Source of the DNA: Fonsecaea monophora | Taxonomy: Eukaryota; Ascomycota; Eurotiomycetes; Chaetothyriales; Herpotrichiellaceae | Direction: 5' to 3' | DNA: 64,000 nucleotides | Assembly: GCF_001642475.1 (NCBI RefSeq) | Contig: NW_019173947.1 | Coordinates: forward strand, 337,292-401,291 | Shown: piece by piece, positions 30,138 through 40,101 of the stretch | Layout of the letters: the number at the start of each line of letters is the position of its first letter | Numbering within the stretch: position 1 is the first letter of the stretch | The notes under the pieces: model-generated | The model's database searches: none | What the model was told of the DNA's origin: nothing | What the model saw: only the letters and a program-made list of their open reading frames with translations | Program-made: the position numbers and the translations under genes

Positions 30138-32468
30138 ATGCCCAAGCAGAAGAGATATTCGACAACGGGAGGCCTACACCGCGAGGACTCAGACGATGAA
30201 CTCGGATATGAAGATCACCCCTGGGAATGGATTTATGAAGACAGCAGCGACACAAACCCCCAAGAGGATGACTCCACGCCCTCGAAGAAGCGAAAAGCAA
30301 ATGTTCTCACCCCCAGAAAGGCTGCCATTGTGGGTGCCCGCATGGGCTCCTTCTCAGTGCGAATAGGCGACTCGGTGCTGCTAAAATCTCCCGAGCAGGG
30401 GAAAGATTGGGTGGGACTGGCGTGCTCGTTCTCCGACACCAACGAAGATGACGAGGACGAAATGTGCGTCTGCATCCAGTGGTTCTGTACCCCGGAGGAG
30501 TTGATGTTCGGGAAACGCTCAAAAATCCCGAGCGATGTGTTGCCCAACGAATCATACATCACGGCAGACTTCAACATGAACCCATTGACAGCCATAAATG
30601 GGAAAGCTACGGTGTTGTCGAAAGAGGCCTTTTTCAAGAGATATCCTGGCGGAGAACCACCAAAGTCAAAGTCAGCTGCCAACCGCTACGCCAAGACGAT
30701 TCTGTGTCGGCGAGGGGTCAAGCAGAGAACGGTGCGATTCACCGAGGACTTTGTGTGGGAAGAGATCTACAAGGGACCGGAAGACCTCTTGGACTTGATT
30801 GATTGGATCAAAGAGCAAACCAAGGGCCGGAAGAAACAGACCGTAAAAAGTGAGGATGTGGACTATGAGCAGCAAAAGGAGACGGTCGACGACGAGCCCC
30901 GGACGCCTCACAAGAGGAGGAAAACGACGGCGACAATTTCCACCCCAAAGTCTTCGGCCAAGGCGTCCAAGTACAGCACGCCGACACATAAACGGATCAT
31001 GATCAAGAAGCCTATAGAGATCACCCCACTGGGGACTCGAGTCCTGTCCCCTTCTCAGTACAAGTCGACACCCTACTCTCACGCCCGAGCAACACTGCAC
31101 GTTTCTGCTGTCCCGACGTCTCTCCCTTGCCGCTCCAATGAGTTCCACACGGTCTATTCTCATCTCTACTCGGCCATTGTGGACGGCTCCGGAGCATGTA
31201 TCTACATCTCCGGGACCCCGGGCACGGGCAAGACGGCCACGGTACGGGAAGTGGTCGCATCACTCCACGAGGCAGTTCTTAATGAAGAATTAGACGACTT
31301 CAACTTTGTCGAAATCAACGGCATGAAGGTCACGGAGCCGCAACAATCCTACTCACTCCTGTGGGAAGCGCTCAAGGGCGACCGCGTCAGCCCGCACCAC
31401 GCGTTGAGCCTGCTGGAGCAAGAATTCTCGCACCCGTCGCCGCGGCGGATCCCCTGCGTCGTGCTGATGGACGAGCTGGACCAGCTCGTGACCAAGAGCC
31501 AGAGCGTCATGTACAACTTCTTCAACTGGCCGGCCATGCGGCATTCGCGCCTGATCGTTCTGGCGGTCGCCAACACCATGGATCTCCCCGAGCGGACGCT
31601 GTCGAACAAGATCAGTTCGCGACTCGGGCTGACCAGGATCACGTTCCCAGGATACACGCACACGCAGCTGATGGAGATCATCTCCTCGAGGCTGGAAGGT
31701 GTCCCGGGCAACATCGTTGACAAGGACGCCGTGCAGTTCGCCAGCCGCAAAGTCGCAGCCGTGTCTGGTGATGCCAGACGGGCTCTCGACATTTGCCGGC
31801 GCGCGGTGGAAATCGCAGAACAGTCTCAGGAGAAGCAGAATCCCGCCTCTGCGGATGCCAACGACGATGACGCCGTCCAGATAGTAACGACCCCGAGCCG
31901 CAGAGGCAGGAACATCCCCAAGGACAAAGATAATGCGAACGGGCGGGAACACGAGCCGCCTCCACAAGCGCGACTTGCGAGGGTGACGATCGCGACCATC
32001 AAACAGGCCATCAACGAAGCCACCTCGTCCCCCGTCGCGCAGCACCTGCGTTCTCTGCCCTTGGCCGCGAAGCTCCTCCTCGCCGCGATATCGGCACTCA
32101 CTCGACGCACGGGCGTGGCCGAGTCCACGATGGGCGACATCTCCGCGGAAGCGCTGCGCATCGTCGTGGTCGCGGATAATAATGCCGTGCAGGATTTCCT
32201 GCGCGCCGAAGCAGAGGTGGGAAAAGAAGACGATGATGATAATGCAGCAACAGCAGCGGCGGCGGGAAAACGCGCCTCTGGTTCCCTGGTGCCCCGTATC
32301 CTGGCGCTTGGAGGGGCCGCCATGGCGCTGGTCCAGGCTGGCGTCATCGCCATGGAGACCAGGGGAAAGGGGGAGAGGGCGGTAAAAGTCAGATTGCGCG
32401 TGGGCGAGGAAGAAGTCAAAAGCGCCTTGATGGGGGATCCTGAGGTCAAGGGACTGGGGTTTCAATAA
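30138..32468 (+). CDS. ORC1: Origin recognition complex subunit 1 (BAH + AAA+ ATPase)
   Basis: Single exon, 776 aa. A BAH domain lies at about residues 65-200 (SFSVRIGDSVLLKSPEQGKD and following). A basic low-complexity linker follows. The AAA+ module has Walker A GTPGTGKTATVRE at about residue 359 and Walker B VVLMDELDQL at about 441. A sensor-type segment AVANTMDLPERTLSNKISSR and a winged-helix C-terminus complete it. ORC1 binds origins, hydrolyses ATP and loads MCM with Cdc6. BAH at the N-terminus separates it from Cdc6. The C-terminal part has acidic and Ala-rich inserts (EDDDDNAATAAAAG). I use the ATG at 30138. The paired MCB boxes upstream imply G1/S-regulated expression. Confidence 0.96.
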   Translation: MPKQKRYSTTGGLHREDSDDELGYEDHPWEWIYEDSSDTNPQEDDSTPSKKRKANVLTPRKAAIVGARMGSFSVRIGDSVLLKSPEQGKDWVGLACSFSDTNEDDEDEMCVCIQWFCTPEELMFGKRSKIPSDVLPNESYITADFNMNPLTAINGKATVLSKEAFFKRYPGGEPPKSKSAANRYAKTILCRRGVKQRTVRFTEDFVWEEIYKGPEDLLDLIDWIKEQTKGRKKQTVKSEDVDYEQQKETVDDEPRTPHKRRKTTATISTPKSSAKASKYSTPTHKRIMIKKPIEITPLGTRVLSPSQYKSTPYSHARATLHVSAVPTSLPCRSNEFHTVYSHLYSAIVDGSGACIYISGTPGTGKTATVREVVASLHEAVLNEELDDFNFVEINGMKVTEPQQSYSLLWEALKGDRVSPHHALSLLEQEFSHPSPRRIPCVVLMDELDQLVTKSQSVMYNFFNWPAMRHSRLIVLAVANTMDLPERTLSNKISSRLGLTRITFPGYTHTQLMEIISSRLEGVPGNIVDKDAVQFASRKVAAVSGDARRALDICRRAVEIAEQSQEKQNPASADANDDDAVQIVTTPSRRGRNIPKDKDNANGREHEPPPQARLARVTIATIKQAINEATSSPVAQHLRSLPLAAKLLLAAISALTRRTGVAESTMGDISAEALRIVVVADNNAVQDFLRAEAEVGKEDDDDNAATAAAAGKRASGSLVPRILALGGAAMALVQAGVIAMETRGKGERAVKVRLRVGEEEVKSALMGDPEVKGLGFQ

Positions 32469-32700
32469 GGCATCCTCTTGTTGTGGTTCTCGAGGGCTGT
32501 CAAAAAAAAAAATATGGAACCTGATAAAAGGGGGGAACCATTCAATGGGTCTGGTTTGTCTGTCCTGCCTGGCCTGTCTGGACCAAGTCACCTAGGGGAC
32601 ACGCGATAACAGTGTCACATGTAGCGTTCAAACGTATGTGCATACAAAATTACGTACAACTTTGCCAACTCCCTTCCTTTTTTTCCCTCTGCACTCGTTA

Positions 32701-33937
32701 CTACACCGTGATCAGCATCTTCAAGGCGTCGTGCTCAGCGGCCGCTTTGAACGTGGTGTAGGCCTTGTCCATGTCCGAGAAGGCGAATTCGTGCGTGATC
32801 AGCTGTCCCGGGTTGATGCTGCCCGCGGCGAAGAGCTTGAGCAACATGGGCGTGGTGACGGTGTCGACCAGCCTCGTGGTCAGCGAGATGTTGTGGACCC
32901 ACAGCTTCTCGATCTTGAGCTCGCAGCTCTTGCCGTGCACGCCGACGTTGGCAATGACCCCGCCCGGCGCGACGAGGTCCTGTGCCATCTCCAGGGTCTC
33001 GGGCACGCCGACGGCCTCCATGACGGTGTCGCAGCCGATGTTGTCGGTGAGCTTCATGACGGCTTCCAGGGGCGAGGCCTCGGCGCTGTTCACGGTGTGA
33101 TGGGCCCCAAAGTACTTTGCGACCTTGAGACGGTTGGGGTCCCGGTCGATCATGATGATCAGACTTGGTGAATAGAGCCGGGAGGTCATCAGCGCGGCAA
33201 GACCCACGGGACCCGCGCCAACGATGGCGACCGTCGACCCGGGCTGGACTTTGCCATTCTGCACCCCGCATTCGAGTCCCGTGGGAAAGATGTCGGAGAG
33301 CATGACAAGTGCCTTTTCGTCGACACCCTTGGGCACGTGGTGCAGGCCGCTGTCGGCGAAGGGGATGCGAACATATTCGGCCTGAGTTCCATCGATCGTG
33401 TTGCCGAGAATCCATCCTGCACTAACGCAGTGGCTGGGCATGCCTCTCCGGCAGTAGTTGCAGGTTGCACAGCTGGAAATGCAGTTGATGAGGACTCGAT
33501 CTCCCTTCTTGAATCGAGACACCCCGGGACCTGGCTCCTCGACGACGCCAACACCTGCCCTCGGTTAGCAGCTAGGAATTCTCGACGGTATCAAGGAAGC
33601 CAACCTTCATGTCCTAGAACGCGACCAGGTGTGCACGTGGGCACGTCCCCCTTGAGGATGTGCGTGTCTGTCCCGCAGATTGTTGTATAGACGACTGTCA
33701 CGATGGTCAGCCGCCGTAACGTAATACGTGTCGGCATGCATTGTAGGTTTGGAGGTCACCTTTCACGATGGCATCGGAAGCTTCCTGAATCTTAGGGACA
33801 GGGCGATCCTCCAGACCACACTGACCAGGACCTTTATAAACAAGTGCCTTCATCGTGGATAAGTATCGGAACCTTGGTATAGTTCTGAGTGTTTTGAATG
33901 TTCCAATGGTGCTTCTTCGGACGACGGTGGTGAGCAT
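32701..33937 (-). CDS. Zinc-dependent alcohol dehydrogenase (MDR family)
   Basis: Exons 33937-33760, 33694-33605 and 33554-32701 give 373 aa; starting at the second ATG (33853) gives 345 aa. Catalytic zinc ligands are Cys in TTICGTDTH and His-Glu in LGHEGVGVVEEPG. The structural zinc site is C-x2-C-x2-C-x7-C in CISSCATCNYCRRGMPSHC. The Rossmann motif is VGAGPVGLAAL, with an acidic residue after the second strand (MIDRDPNRLK), favouring NAD. It oxidises an alcohol or polyol to a carbonyl; the substrate is unknown. The first 28 residues of the long form have seven Arg/Lys, several Ser/Thr and no Asp/Glu, as in a mitochondrial presequence. Introns are 65 and 50 bp with canonical ends. Confidence 0.88.
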
Positions 33938-34712
33938 CCTCGATGACTTTATGTGTGTCTAGACACCTGATGAGAGGGGAAATAGCCAGGTATGTGATTT
34001 GCTTTCGGTGAAGAGGAAGCCTGATTCCTTCAGATTTTATGCCGTGGGCACCAGTTGCTTACCAGGACCTATTGGGGGTCGTATGTGCCTCACACCACTC
34101 GTGTTCTTGACTTAGTGCAGCATCGGATGATTGGCGTTTTTGGGCTTGTGCGGAACCGCTGGGCGCTCATCCCTCCCCCCTCATTCTGGGTTCCCTCGGT
34201 GCGGCCATGGGAACCAGTTTTCGGCTCAACTCCAGCCTGGAGTACTGATTTTGAAGGTATTGATAGGCATGAATTGGAGATGGATGAAGTTCAATCTGCC
34301 ATATTTCATCCACCAGGCTGAATGGGAGCCTCGAAGAAACATTTTCGCTTCCCCGCAATTTCGTAATTGGATACGGCGGAGCATTCGGCTGTCACATGCT
34401 GTAACGATTGGTAACTCTCATCACATGACGTCACGATCGTGCCTGCAATTTCCCCTTGTCACAGCCTTGCAGCCTCGCGTGACTTTGTCTTACAAGTACC
34501 TCGTCAGCTCGTACAAGTACCAAAACATTTCTTCTCTTCCAGGTGACCGAGCCATTTTCGCCTGATGGTCAGAGGCTTACAAGTACCTGCACAAGGATGA
34601 GCCAAAATCAGAAGACATCAGAATGGACACTGCTTGTAGGTATGAGCGTGGATTACAACCGCACAAACTGCCCCAATGGCTGTGTCCACACTCAGTCCTT
34701 TAGAGACCGACA
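33938..34712. other. Intergenic, 5' of the dehydrogenase
   Basis: A 775-bp spacer between the dehydrogenase start and the 3' end of the permease. It contains runs of ACAAGTACC near 34490-34520. No gene is recognised. Confidence 0.5.
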
Positions 34713-36517
34713 CTACAGAATGTATCGGAACGAAGGATGATAGTCCTGGACATCCTCAAGAGTCTTGTGGAGGTTTGGATCTGTCGTCCCAGCTGCGGCA
34801 TGTTCCTGCGCCTCCCTGTCCTTCTTGTTGTTGAGCCACCGCATCCAGAACCAGCAGAACACAGCCGACATCAATGCAAGGACCTCAAAAGCCAGTGCGA
34901 TCGAGTGGCCCTTGACATACTGTGGGGGATCCGTGTAGATGTGCGACCCGAGGATAGCGAAACACTGCCCGACAATCTCAGCCGTGCCCCAGGTGGTGGC
35001 GCGCTTGGTGAAGCCCCCAGTGTTGATGTTCATCCAAGCTCCCATCAGCGTCACACCCGGGAACGTGCCCATGGTGATTAGGCATGTGGCAAATATCTTA
35101 ACCTTCACATTGTGAACCGCGATCAGGATGATATACCCAACGATGCTGCTACACAGGAGGCCCATGAGGAATACCCCCTTGGCGTTGAGTCGGTCGGAGG
35201 CCATGTTCACCACTATCAACGTCACGAAGGCGCATGCATATGGGATGATTGAAAAGAGCTGCGTTTGCACTGAAGACAGGTCAATATGGTGCAAAAGTGA
35301 GCAGACTGGATCAAAGACTTACCAGCAGAGTACCCAAACTGAGCGATGAAGCTGGGCAAGAAGGCGCTGATGGAAGCCAATGCCAGAGACACCCCCGCGC
35401 TGATGAACCAGAAAGGAATCGTTTTGGGATCTTTGAGGGCAATCCACATCTGCTTCCACTTGAACCCTGCGTGCTCGACATTGTACGTCTTCATGCGGTC
35501 GATTGCCAGGTCGATTTCACTGTCCCTGAAGATCCAGTGTTTTTTCTTCAGCTGATCTGGAGCGGGCGGCAACAGAATCCAACAGGCCAGCCCGACAAAG
35601 ATACCAGCAACGCCTTCAATGATGAAGAGCCAGTACCAGGATGGTCTGCCGAGGGCGCCATCCAGGTTTTTTTGTATTGCGTAAGCGATGAGACCGCTAA
35701 AGCCGCCGGCGATGGTAGCGGCTGAGTAGAAGACACCTGTCCACCTCGAGATTAGATCTCCTTGTCGGCTCTTCTTGAGGGAAGTACAACAAAAAGACAT
35801 ACCACTCCGTGTTGCCAGTTCATTCCGCTTATACCACATGCTGATATAAAGCGTCAAGGCTTGAAGAAACGCCGACGCGAACCCGAAGATGATTCGCAGG
35901 GCCAAGACGGTGCCAGCGTTTTTCGCCGCGGCCATACAGCATGACAGGGTGGCGAAGAGGATCACGCAGCCGCCGACCTGCCTGTGCGGCTTGAAGATGC
36001 GGACAGACAGACTGGCGGGAAGAATGGAAAGGGTGTACCCGACATCTGTTCGGTGTTGGTCAGTCTGTTCACCAGGTATGACTACCATTCATAGGGAAAG
36101 GCGGAGATTAGGCTGACAATAGAGGGAGATGGCGTTGTAGAACTGTCCATTGCTCATGTTCAAGTCGCGTTGGAAGCCCATGACCCGGGCATTGCCGATG
36201 TTTCCTCGATCCTATTCTGCGTCAACCAGACAGGACAATGCTCAAGAGCGTACAGGCGGTCGTGAAATCGCATAGCATGGTCAGACAAGATGACGAGGCA
36301 TGAGGGAACTCACCCACTGGTTGACCAAGAAGACCAACGAGGTCATGCCCACGATCAATAGATCGGCCTTGAGCACGAGCCTGCGCTCCTCGCGAGACTT
36401 GGGTGGCGTCGTCTTCGGATCCTCGTACAGGAACCCGGGTGTCTCTTTGGTGTCTTTTGCCAGACGCTCCAGCTGGATCTCTTCCTTGCCGTCGAACTTT
36501 TCCACTGCTGAAGCCAT
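34713..36517 (-). CDS. MFS permease, Dal5 (anion:cation symporter) family
   Basis: Five exons: 36517-36314, 36211-36118, 36045-35803, 35736-35323 and 35269-34713, giving 503 aa. Family features are the DRGNIGNARVMG segment at exon 2, then NGQFYNAISLYYVGYTLSIL across the exon 2/3 join, about 12 membrane segments, and TKRATTWGTAEIVGQCFAI in the second half. Family members import small organic anions such as nicotinate, allantoate or vitamins; the substrate is unknown. Intron 2 has the less common donor GTCAGC. The gene is divergent from the CapA-like gene. Its promoter carries CCGAC-N11-GTCGG, the same arrangement as in the promoter of the related permease at 6179. Confidence 0.9.
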
Positions 36518-36736
36518 TGTTGTTCGAGATCTGCTATGCGCGAGATGATCCTGGAAATTGCGAGAGTAGTATATTGCTGTGGTCACAATCCCACGAACAC
36601 TGGGAACGGGGGACGATGGAGGCATCCTTTTATGTTCCCCCGTTGTATCCCAAGCCCCCAGATTTGCCCCAGTCTGGAGTCTGGAATAGCGCTTCGTATT
36701 TTCCAAGAGACCAGAATGCTTCAAGGCAATTGTCAC

Positions 36737-36757
36737 CCGACTTGTCCTTCAAGTCGG
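36737..36757. promoter_or_regulatory. CCGAC-N11-GTCGG inverted repeat, candidate operator
   Basis: Arms CCGACTT (36737-36743) and AAGTCGG (36751-36757) are exactly complementary over 7 bp. It is 220 bp upstream of the permease start at 36517. The 5-bp cores and the 11-bp spacing equal those at 6069-6089. Confidence 0.55.
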
Positions 36758-37080
36758 CTAGCAGCCTAGCAACCTAGCACAGTCTGTCTTCCCCAGCCAA
36801 TGGACCCATAGACTTAAACTGCCAGACAAACCCGCCTCCCTTTTTTCCCCACAAGTGAATTCGACACATGCCTGCGTCTCTTACATTTCCCTTCCTGTCA
36901 CTGCGCTCCACTCGAACTAATCCCAAAAGGGGAATTTCCACGACACCTGCATAAATGTCGTTTTCAGTGGGGAACCATTGCCCACACCTTCACCTGAGAC
37001 CATATCGCCAGTTGAAAATGCAATTGAAACCCCTTGAACCCCCCTCTGAGCAGGATCCCGAGAACCCAGATGATCTCGGA

Positions 37081-37095
37081 GTCGGGATTTCCGAC
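37081..37095. promoter_or_regulatory. GTCGG-N5-CCGAC inverted repeat
   Basis: GTCGG (37081-37085), GATTT, CCGAC (37091-37095). These are the same half-sites as at 36737 but in the opposite mutual orientation. It is 271 bp upstream of the CapA-like start. Zn2Cys6 proteins recognise CGG half-sites in several orientations, so this may belong to the same regulator. Confidence 0.4.
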
Positions 37096-37365
37096 ACTGT
37101 TAACTCCAGACTGCATATGCACAGATCTTCGAGACTCTTATTGAACGAACGGAGCAAAACGGAGCGGGAGTGAGAGTGAGATGGGATATCGACGACCAGG
37201 TTTGTGTGTATATATAATCCTGTGCGTCCAGGTAAGCCGTGATACAGCGTGCTGCTTTGACTTTCAATTTGTGATATCTAGTTGAAAAGGGATCCCAGAC
37301 GGGCCGAATCACCACGCACCTCCTTTCTTCTCGGGCGTCTCAAAATCTGAGGTCAAACCGTGAAC

Positions 37366-38952
37366 ATGCCCAACGCACTGTCAATGACGGCGCCGACGCG
37401 CTTTAGGGACAAGGAAGCCGAACTGGCCATGCGGATCAAGAAACCTTTTACGGTCGCGGTCGTCGGCGACCTCATCCAGGTCCAACCCTTTGCGAACCGC
37501 GACGACCCGGACATCCAGGCGCTGATCACCATCATGCGAGCCGCCGACATCACACTGGCCAACAACGAGAACACGATCGTGGACCGGCTCACGTTCCGCG
37601 GGCCCATCTCGCACATGGAAAGCCCCGCCGAGGTCGCCGACGACTGGGCCGCCATGGGCATCGCTATGGTGTCCAAGGCCAACAACCACACGTTCGACAA
37701 CGGCGAGGCCGGCATCGCCCACAACTTTGCCCAGCTCCGCCGCGTGGGCATCGACTACGTGGGCACAGACTACAACCTCTACGAGGCGCGGTTGGCGCGG
37801 TTTCGTACGCTTCCCAAGGGAACGGTCGCGTTTGTCGGTGCCTACGCCGAGGTCGAGGATTATTCGCAGATATACGGTTTACCGCGCGGGGATCCTATCG
37901 TCGTGACGGAAGAGCAGTTTCAGCAGTTGCAAGCGATGGAGGAAAGTCTCTACGAGCGGGCGGGTGAGGTGCCGAACCCTATCGACAGAAACACCAAGCC
38001 CCGGCAAGGCAGTCTGCTGCTCTTCGGACGGGTGTTCCAGCTCGCAGGCGCCGACACGGCGGCGGCAGATGACGAAGCGACCTCGATCAAAAAGCGGCTG
38101 GAGCACCATTTGAACTCCAAGGGACCCATCACGTCGAAGAACAATTCGCTGCGGCTCAAAGTGTACCACGGCGTGACCGAGGCACAAATGGCCCAGCTCC
38201 GCAAAATCGCAGGCGACAGCGGCAGTGGTGGCCCAACGCTCGACGCGTTCGACGTCCACTTCAAAGTGGCCGCCAGCCCGGGCGAGCTGACGTACGACAT
38301 GGACGCGGTGGACGAGCGGGAAATCCTGCGCGAAGTGCGGTCCGGGAAACAGTTCGGCGACTTCGCGGCCTTTACGATCCACTGGCACCAGAACCGGTTC
38401 TCGTTCCAAAAGTACTCGTTCGACCACTACCCGGCCGAGTTCCAGGTCGCGCTGGCGCACGCGGCCATCGACCAGGGCGCGGACCTCTTCTTCGCGCACG
38501 GCGTGCACACGCTCAAGGGCGTCGAGATCTACCGGGGCAAGCCCATCTTTTACGGGGTCAACAACTTTGTCTTCCAGAACCAGAGGTTCCGGTCTTGGAG
38601 GGACGACGCCCCCGACTCTGAGCGTGAGGCGCGGCGACGGTGCCCGACGGAGCCGATCGTCGGCGACGGCGAGATCAACGAGGCGCGCTGGGCGTGGCTG
38701 CAGCGGCCCGAGAACTTCGAGGCCATCCTCCCGACGAGCCACTACGAGGACGGCAAACTGGTCCGGGTGCACATCTACCCCGTCGACCTGGGCCTGGAGC
38801 GGCCGAGCTCCGAGATGGGCACGCCACGCCGACCGTCGTTGGACAAGGCCCGGCACATTCTCGAGCGGGTCGTCGAGTATTCGAGGCCGTTTGGGACCGA
38901 GATCTCGATCGAGGACGGGGTCGGTGTCATTCGTATATCGTCTCAGTCTTAG
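37366..38952 (+). CDS. CapA/PGA_cap family metallophosphatase-like protein
   Basis: Single exon, 528 aa. The bacterial CapA (poly-gamma-glutamate synthesis) domain is recognisable: VVGDLIQVQPF near residue 30, ITLANNENTIVDR, the SKANNHTFDNGEAGI block, FTIHWHQNRFSF, and finally QGADLFFAHGVHTLKGVEIY with YGVNNFVFQNQRF. These hold the Asp, Asn and His residues of a calcineurin-like metal site. Bacterial CapA is a membrane-associated capsule factor; here there is no signal peptide or membrane segment, so the role is unknown, probably cytosolic. Lack of introns, high GC and a bacterial-type domain suggest old horizontal transfer, which is inference. The ATG at 37366 is used; the frame opens at a GTG just upstream. 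It is divergent from the Dal5-type permease. Confidence 0.88.
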   Translation: MPNALSMTAPTRFRDKEAELAMRIKKPFTVAVVGDLIQVQPFANRDDPDIQALITIMRAADITLANNENTIVDRLTFRGPISHMESPAEVADDWAAMGIAMVSKANNHTFDNGEAGIAHNFAQLRRVGIDYVGTDYNLYEARLARFRTLPKGTVAFVGAYAEVEDYSQIYGLPRGDPIVVTEEQFQQLQAMEESLYERAGEVPNPIDRNTKPRQGSLLLFGRVFQLAGADTAAADDEATSIKKRLEHHLNSKGPITSKNNSLRLKVYHGVTEAQMAQLRKIAGDSGSGGPTLDAFDVHFKVAASPGELTYDMDAVDEREILREVRSGKQFGDFAAFTIHWHQNRFSFQKYSFDHYPAEFQVALAHAAIDQGADLFFAHGVHTLKGVEIYRGKPIFYGVNNFVFQNQRFRSWRDDAPDSEREARRRCPTEPIVGDGEINEARWAWLQRPENFEAILPTSHYEDGKLVRVHIYPVDLGLERPSSEMGTPRRPSLDKARHILERVVEYSRPFGTEISIEDGVGVIRISSQS

Positions 38953-39025
38953 TGGGACCATGGGTGCCTGTGAGCTACGGAAGGAACCACGGACATGAAT
39001 CGTCTCAGACCTGTCGCCGTGCATT

Positions 39026-39045
39026 GCATAGCATAGCATAGCATA
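39026..39045 (+). repeat. (GCATA)4 tandem repeat
   Basis: Four tandem pentamers just after the CapA-like gene. Confidence 0.9.
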
Positions 39046-39409
39046 GCTAGTAGGGAGGGCATGGAAATCGTAAGCCTCTCTAGATATCACTCTCAAGGGA
39101 ATGGTACTATGCCACTGATCTAGCTTTTAATGCCATATACTATCTATCTCTATGCGTCGCACCTTGTCCTGTTTCTGGCGCGTCATTAGTTCCTTTAATC
39201 TAGCAGCAGCTCTTCTTCCTCTACCTTTTATCTACTGCAACACCATGGCTAGAACGAAGATTCATTTACTCCCTCGTACCCGTACCCGTACCCCGTACTT
39301 GCTTGCACAAGGTAAAATACATGCACACGTATGCTACGGTACGTGGGTACCTGACACAGGCACCTGAGGTCCCCTCTTCCAGGGTAGTATGCCGTGCGAG
39401 CCATGCCGT

Positions 39410-39429
39410 GCAATGCAATGCAATGCAAT
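39410..39429 (+). repeat. (GCAAT)4 tandem repeat
   Basis: Four tandem pentamers in the CapA/hydrolase spacer. Confidence 0.9.
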
Positions 39430-39551
39430 GGCGATGCACCCGTCGTGGAAATTTCCCCTTGTGGTAAAGTCTGCATATGTATGTACCTACCCACCTGGCT
39501 GGTGCTTGGTACCAACTTGGCCGGTGTTTGGTCGAGTTACTATCACCTGTG

Positions 39552-39597
39552 CCTTGTCCTTGTCCTTGTCTTGTACCTTGTACCTTGTACCTTGTAC
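39552..39597 (+). repeat. CTTGTCC / CTTGTACC tandem units
   Basis: Successive CTTGTCC units pass into CTTGTACC units, making a 46-bp imperfect array. Confidence 0.85.
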
Positions 39598-40101
39598 ACT
39601 GGCTGTCCTCGCCATCGCCACCGCCCTGGCGCCATCACTGGATCAGTAAAGTCGTGTTCTCGGCTGTTCGGCAGTCAGTAGGGCCATGAGGGAGACATGC
39701 CTCGTCTACTTTGATAGATGGTATGGTGTCATACGAAGTATGTACACCGACGCCAGCGCCAGAGTGGGGTGGGCTCTGCCTGCCTGTCTGGTGGTAAACT
39801 GGTAAACTATCGACAGATTCATGACCCAGGGGGGTTGGGTTAAACACGAGGGAATTTCTGCGGCGGCCGAGTCTCTTGTTGCCCTTCATGGGTGAAGGGA
39901 AACCGTGGTCGTGATTACGGTGGTGCATACAAGTAGATGCATAGGTAGGTAGATGTCGGAATGGTGAAGACTTGAGACTTGATATGCATATGACATGATA
40001 TAGAGTACAGGATATAAAACACCTGCCACTGGTGCCACTGGTCAGTCTCTTACTTGTCCTGCACAAGGACCAACTCCTCGAATTTTCATCCATCATCCAT
40101 C

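Larger units (their letters stand above)
36518..37365. other. Divergent promoter, Dal5-type permease / CapA-like
   Basis: An 848-bp spacer. It holds CCGAC-N11-GTCGG at 36737-36757 and GTCGG-N5-CCGAC at 37081-37095. A TATA-like run (TATATATAA) lies near 37210, about 155 bp before the CapA start. Confidence 0.6.
38953..40101. other. Simple-repeat-rich intergenic region
   Basis: A 1149-bp spacer with several short tandem arrays: (GCATA)4 at 39026-39045, (GCAAT)4 at 39410-39429 and CTTGTCC/CTTGTACC units at 39552-39597. No gene is recognised. Confidence 0.6.

Noticed and set aside
31353..32591. 412-aa minus-strand open frame opposite ORC1
   Set aside because: Lies on the complement of well-conserved ORC1 sequence and is Arg/His-rich without domains.
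33968..33984. CTGATGA...GAAA resembling a hammerhead core
   Set aside because: No room for stem II and no pairing flanks for stems I and III.
37879..39096. 405-aa minus-strand open frame opposite the CapA-like gene
   Set aside because: Antisense shadow in GC-rich coding sequence.
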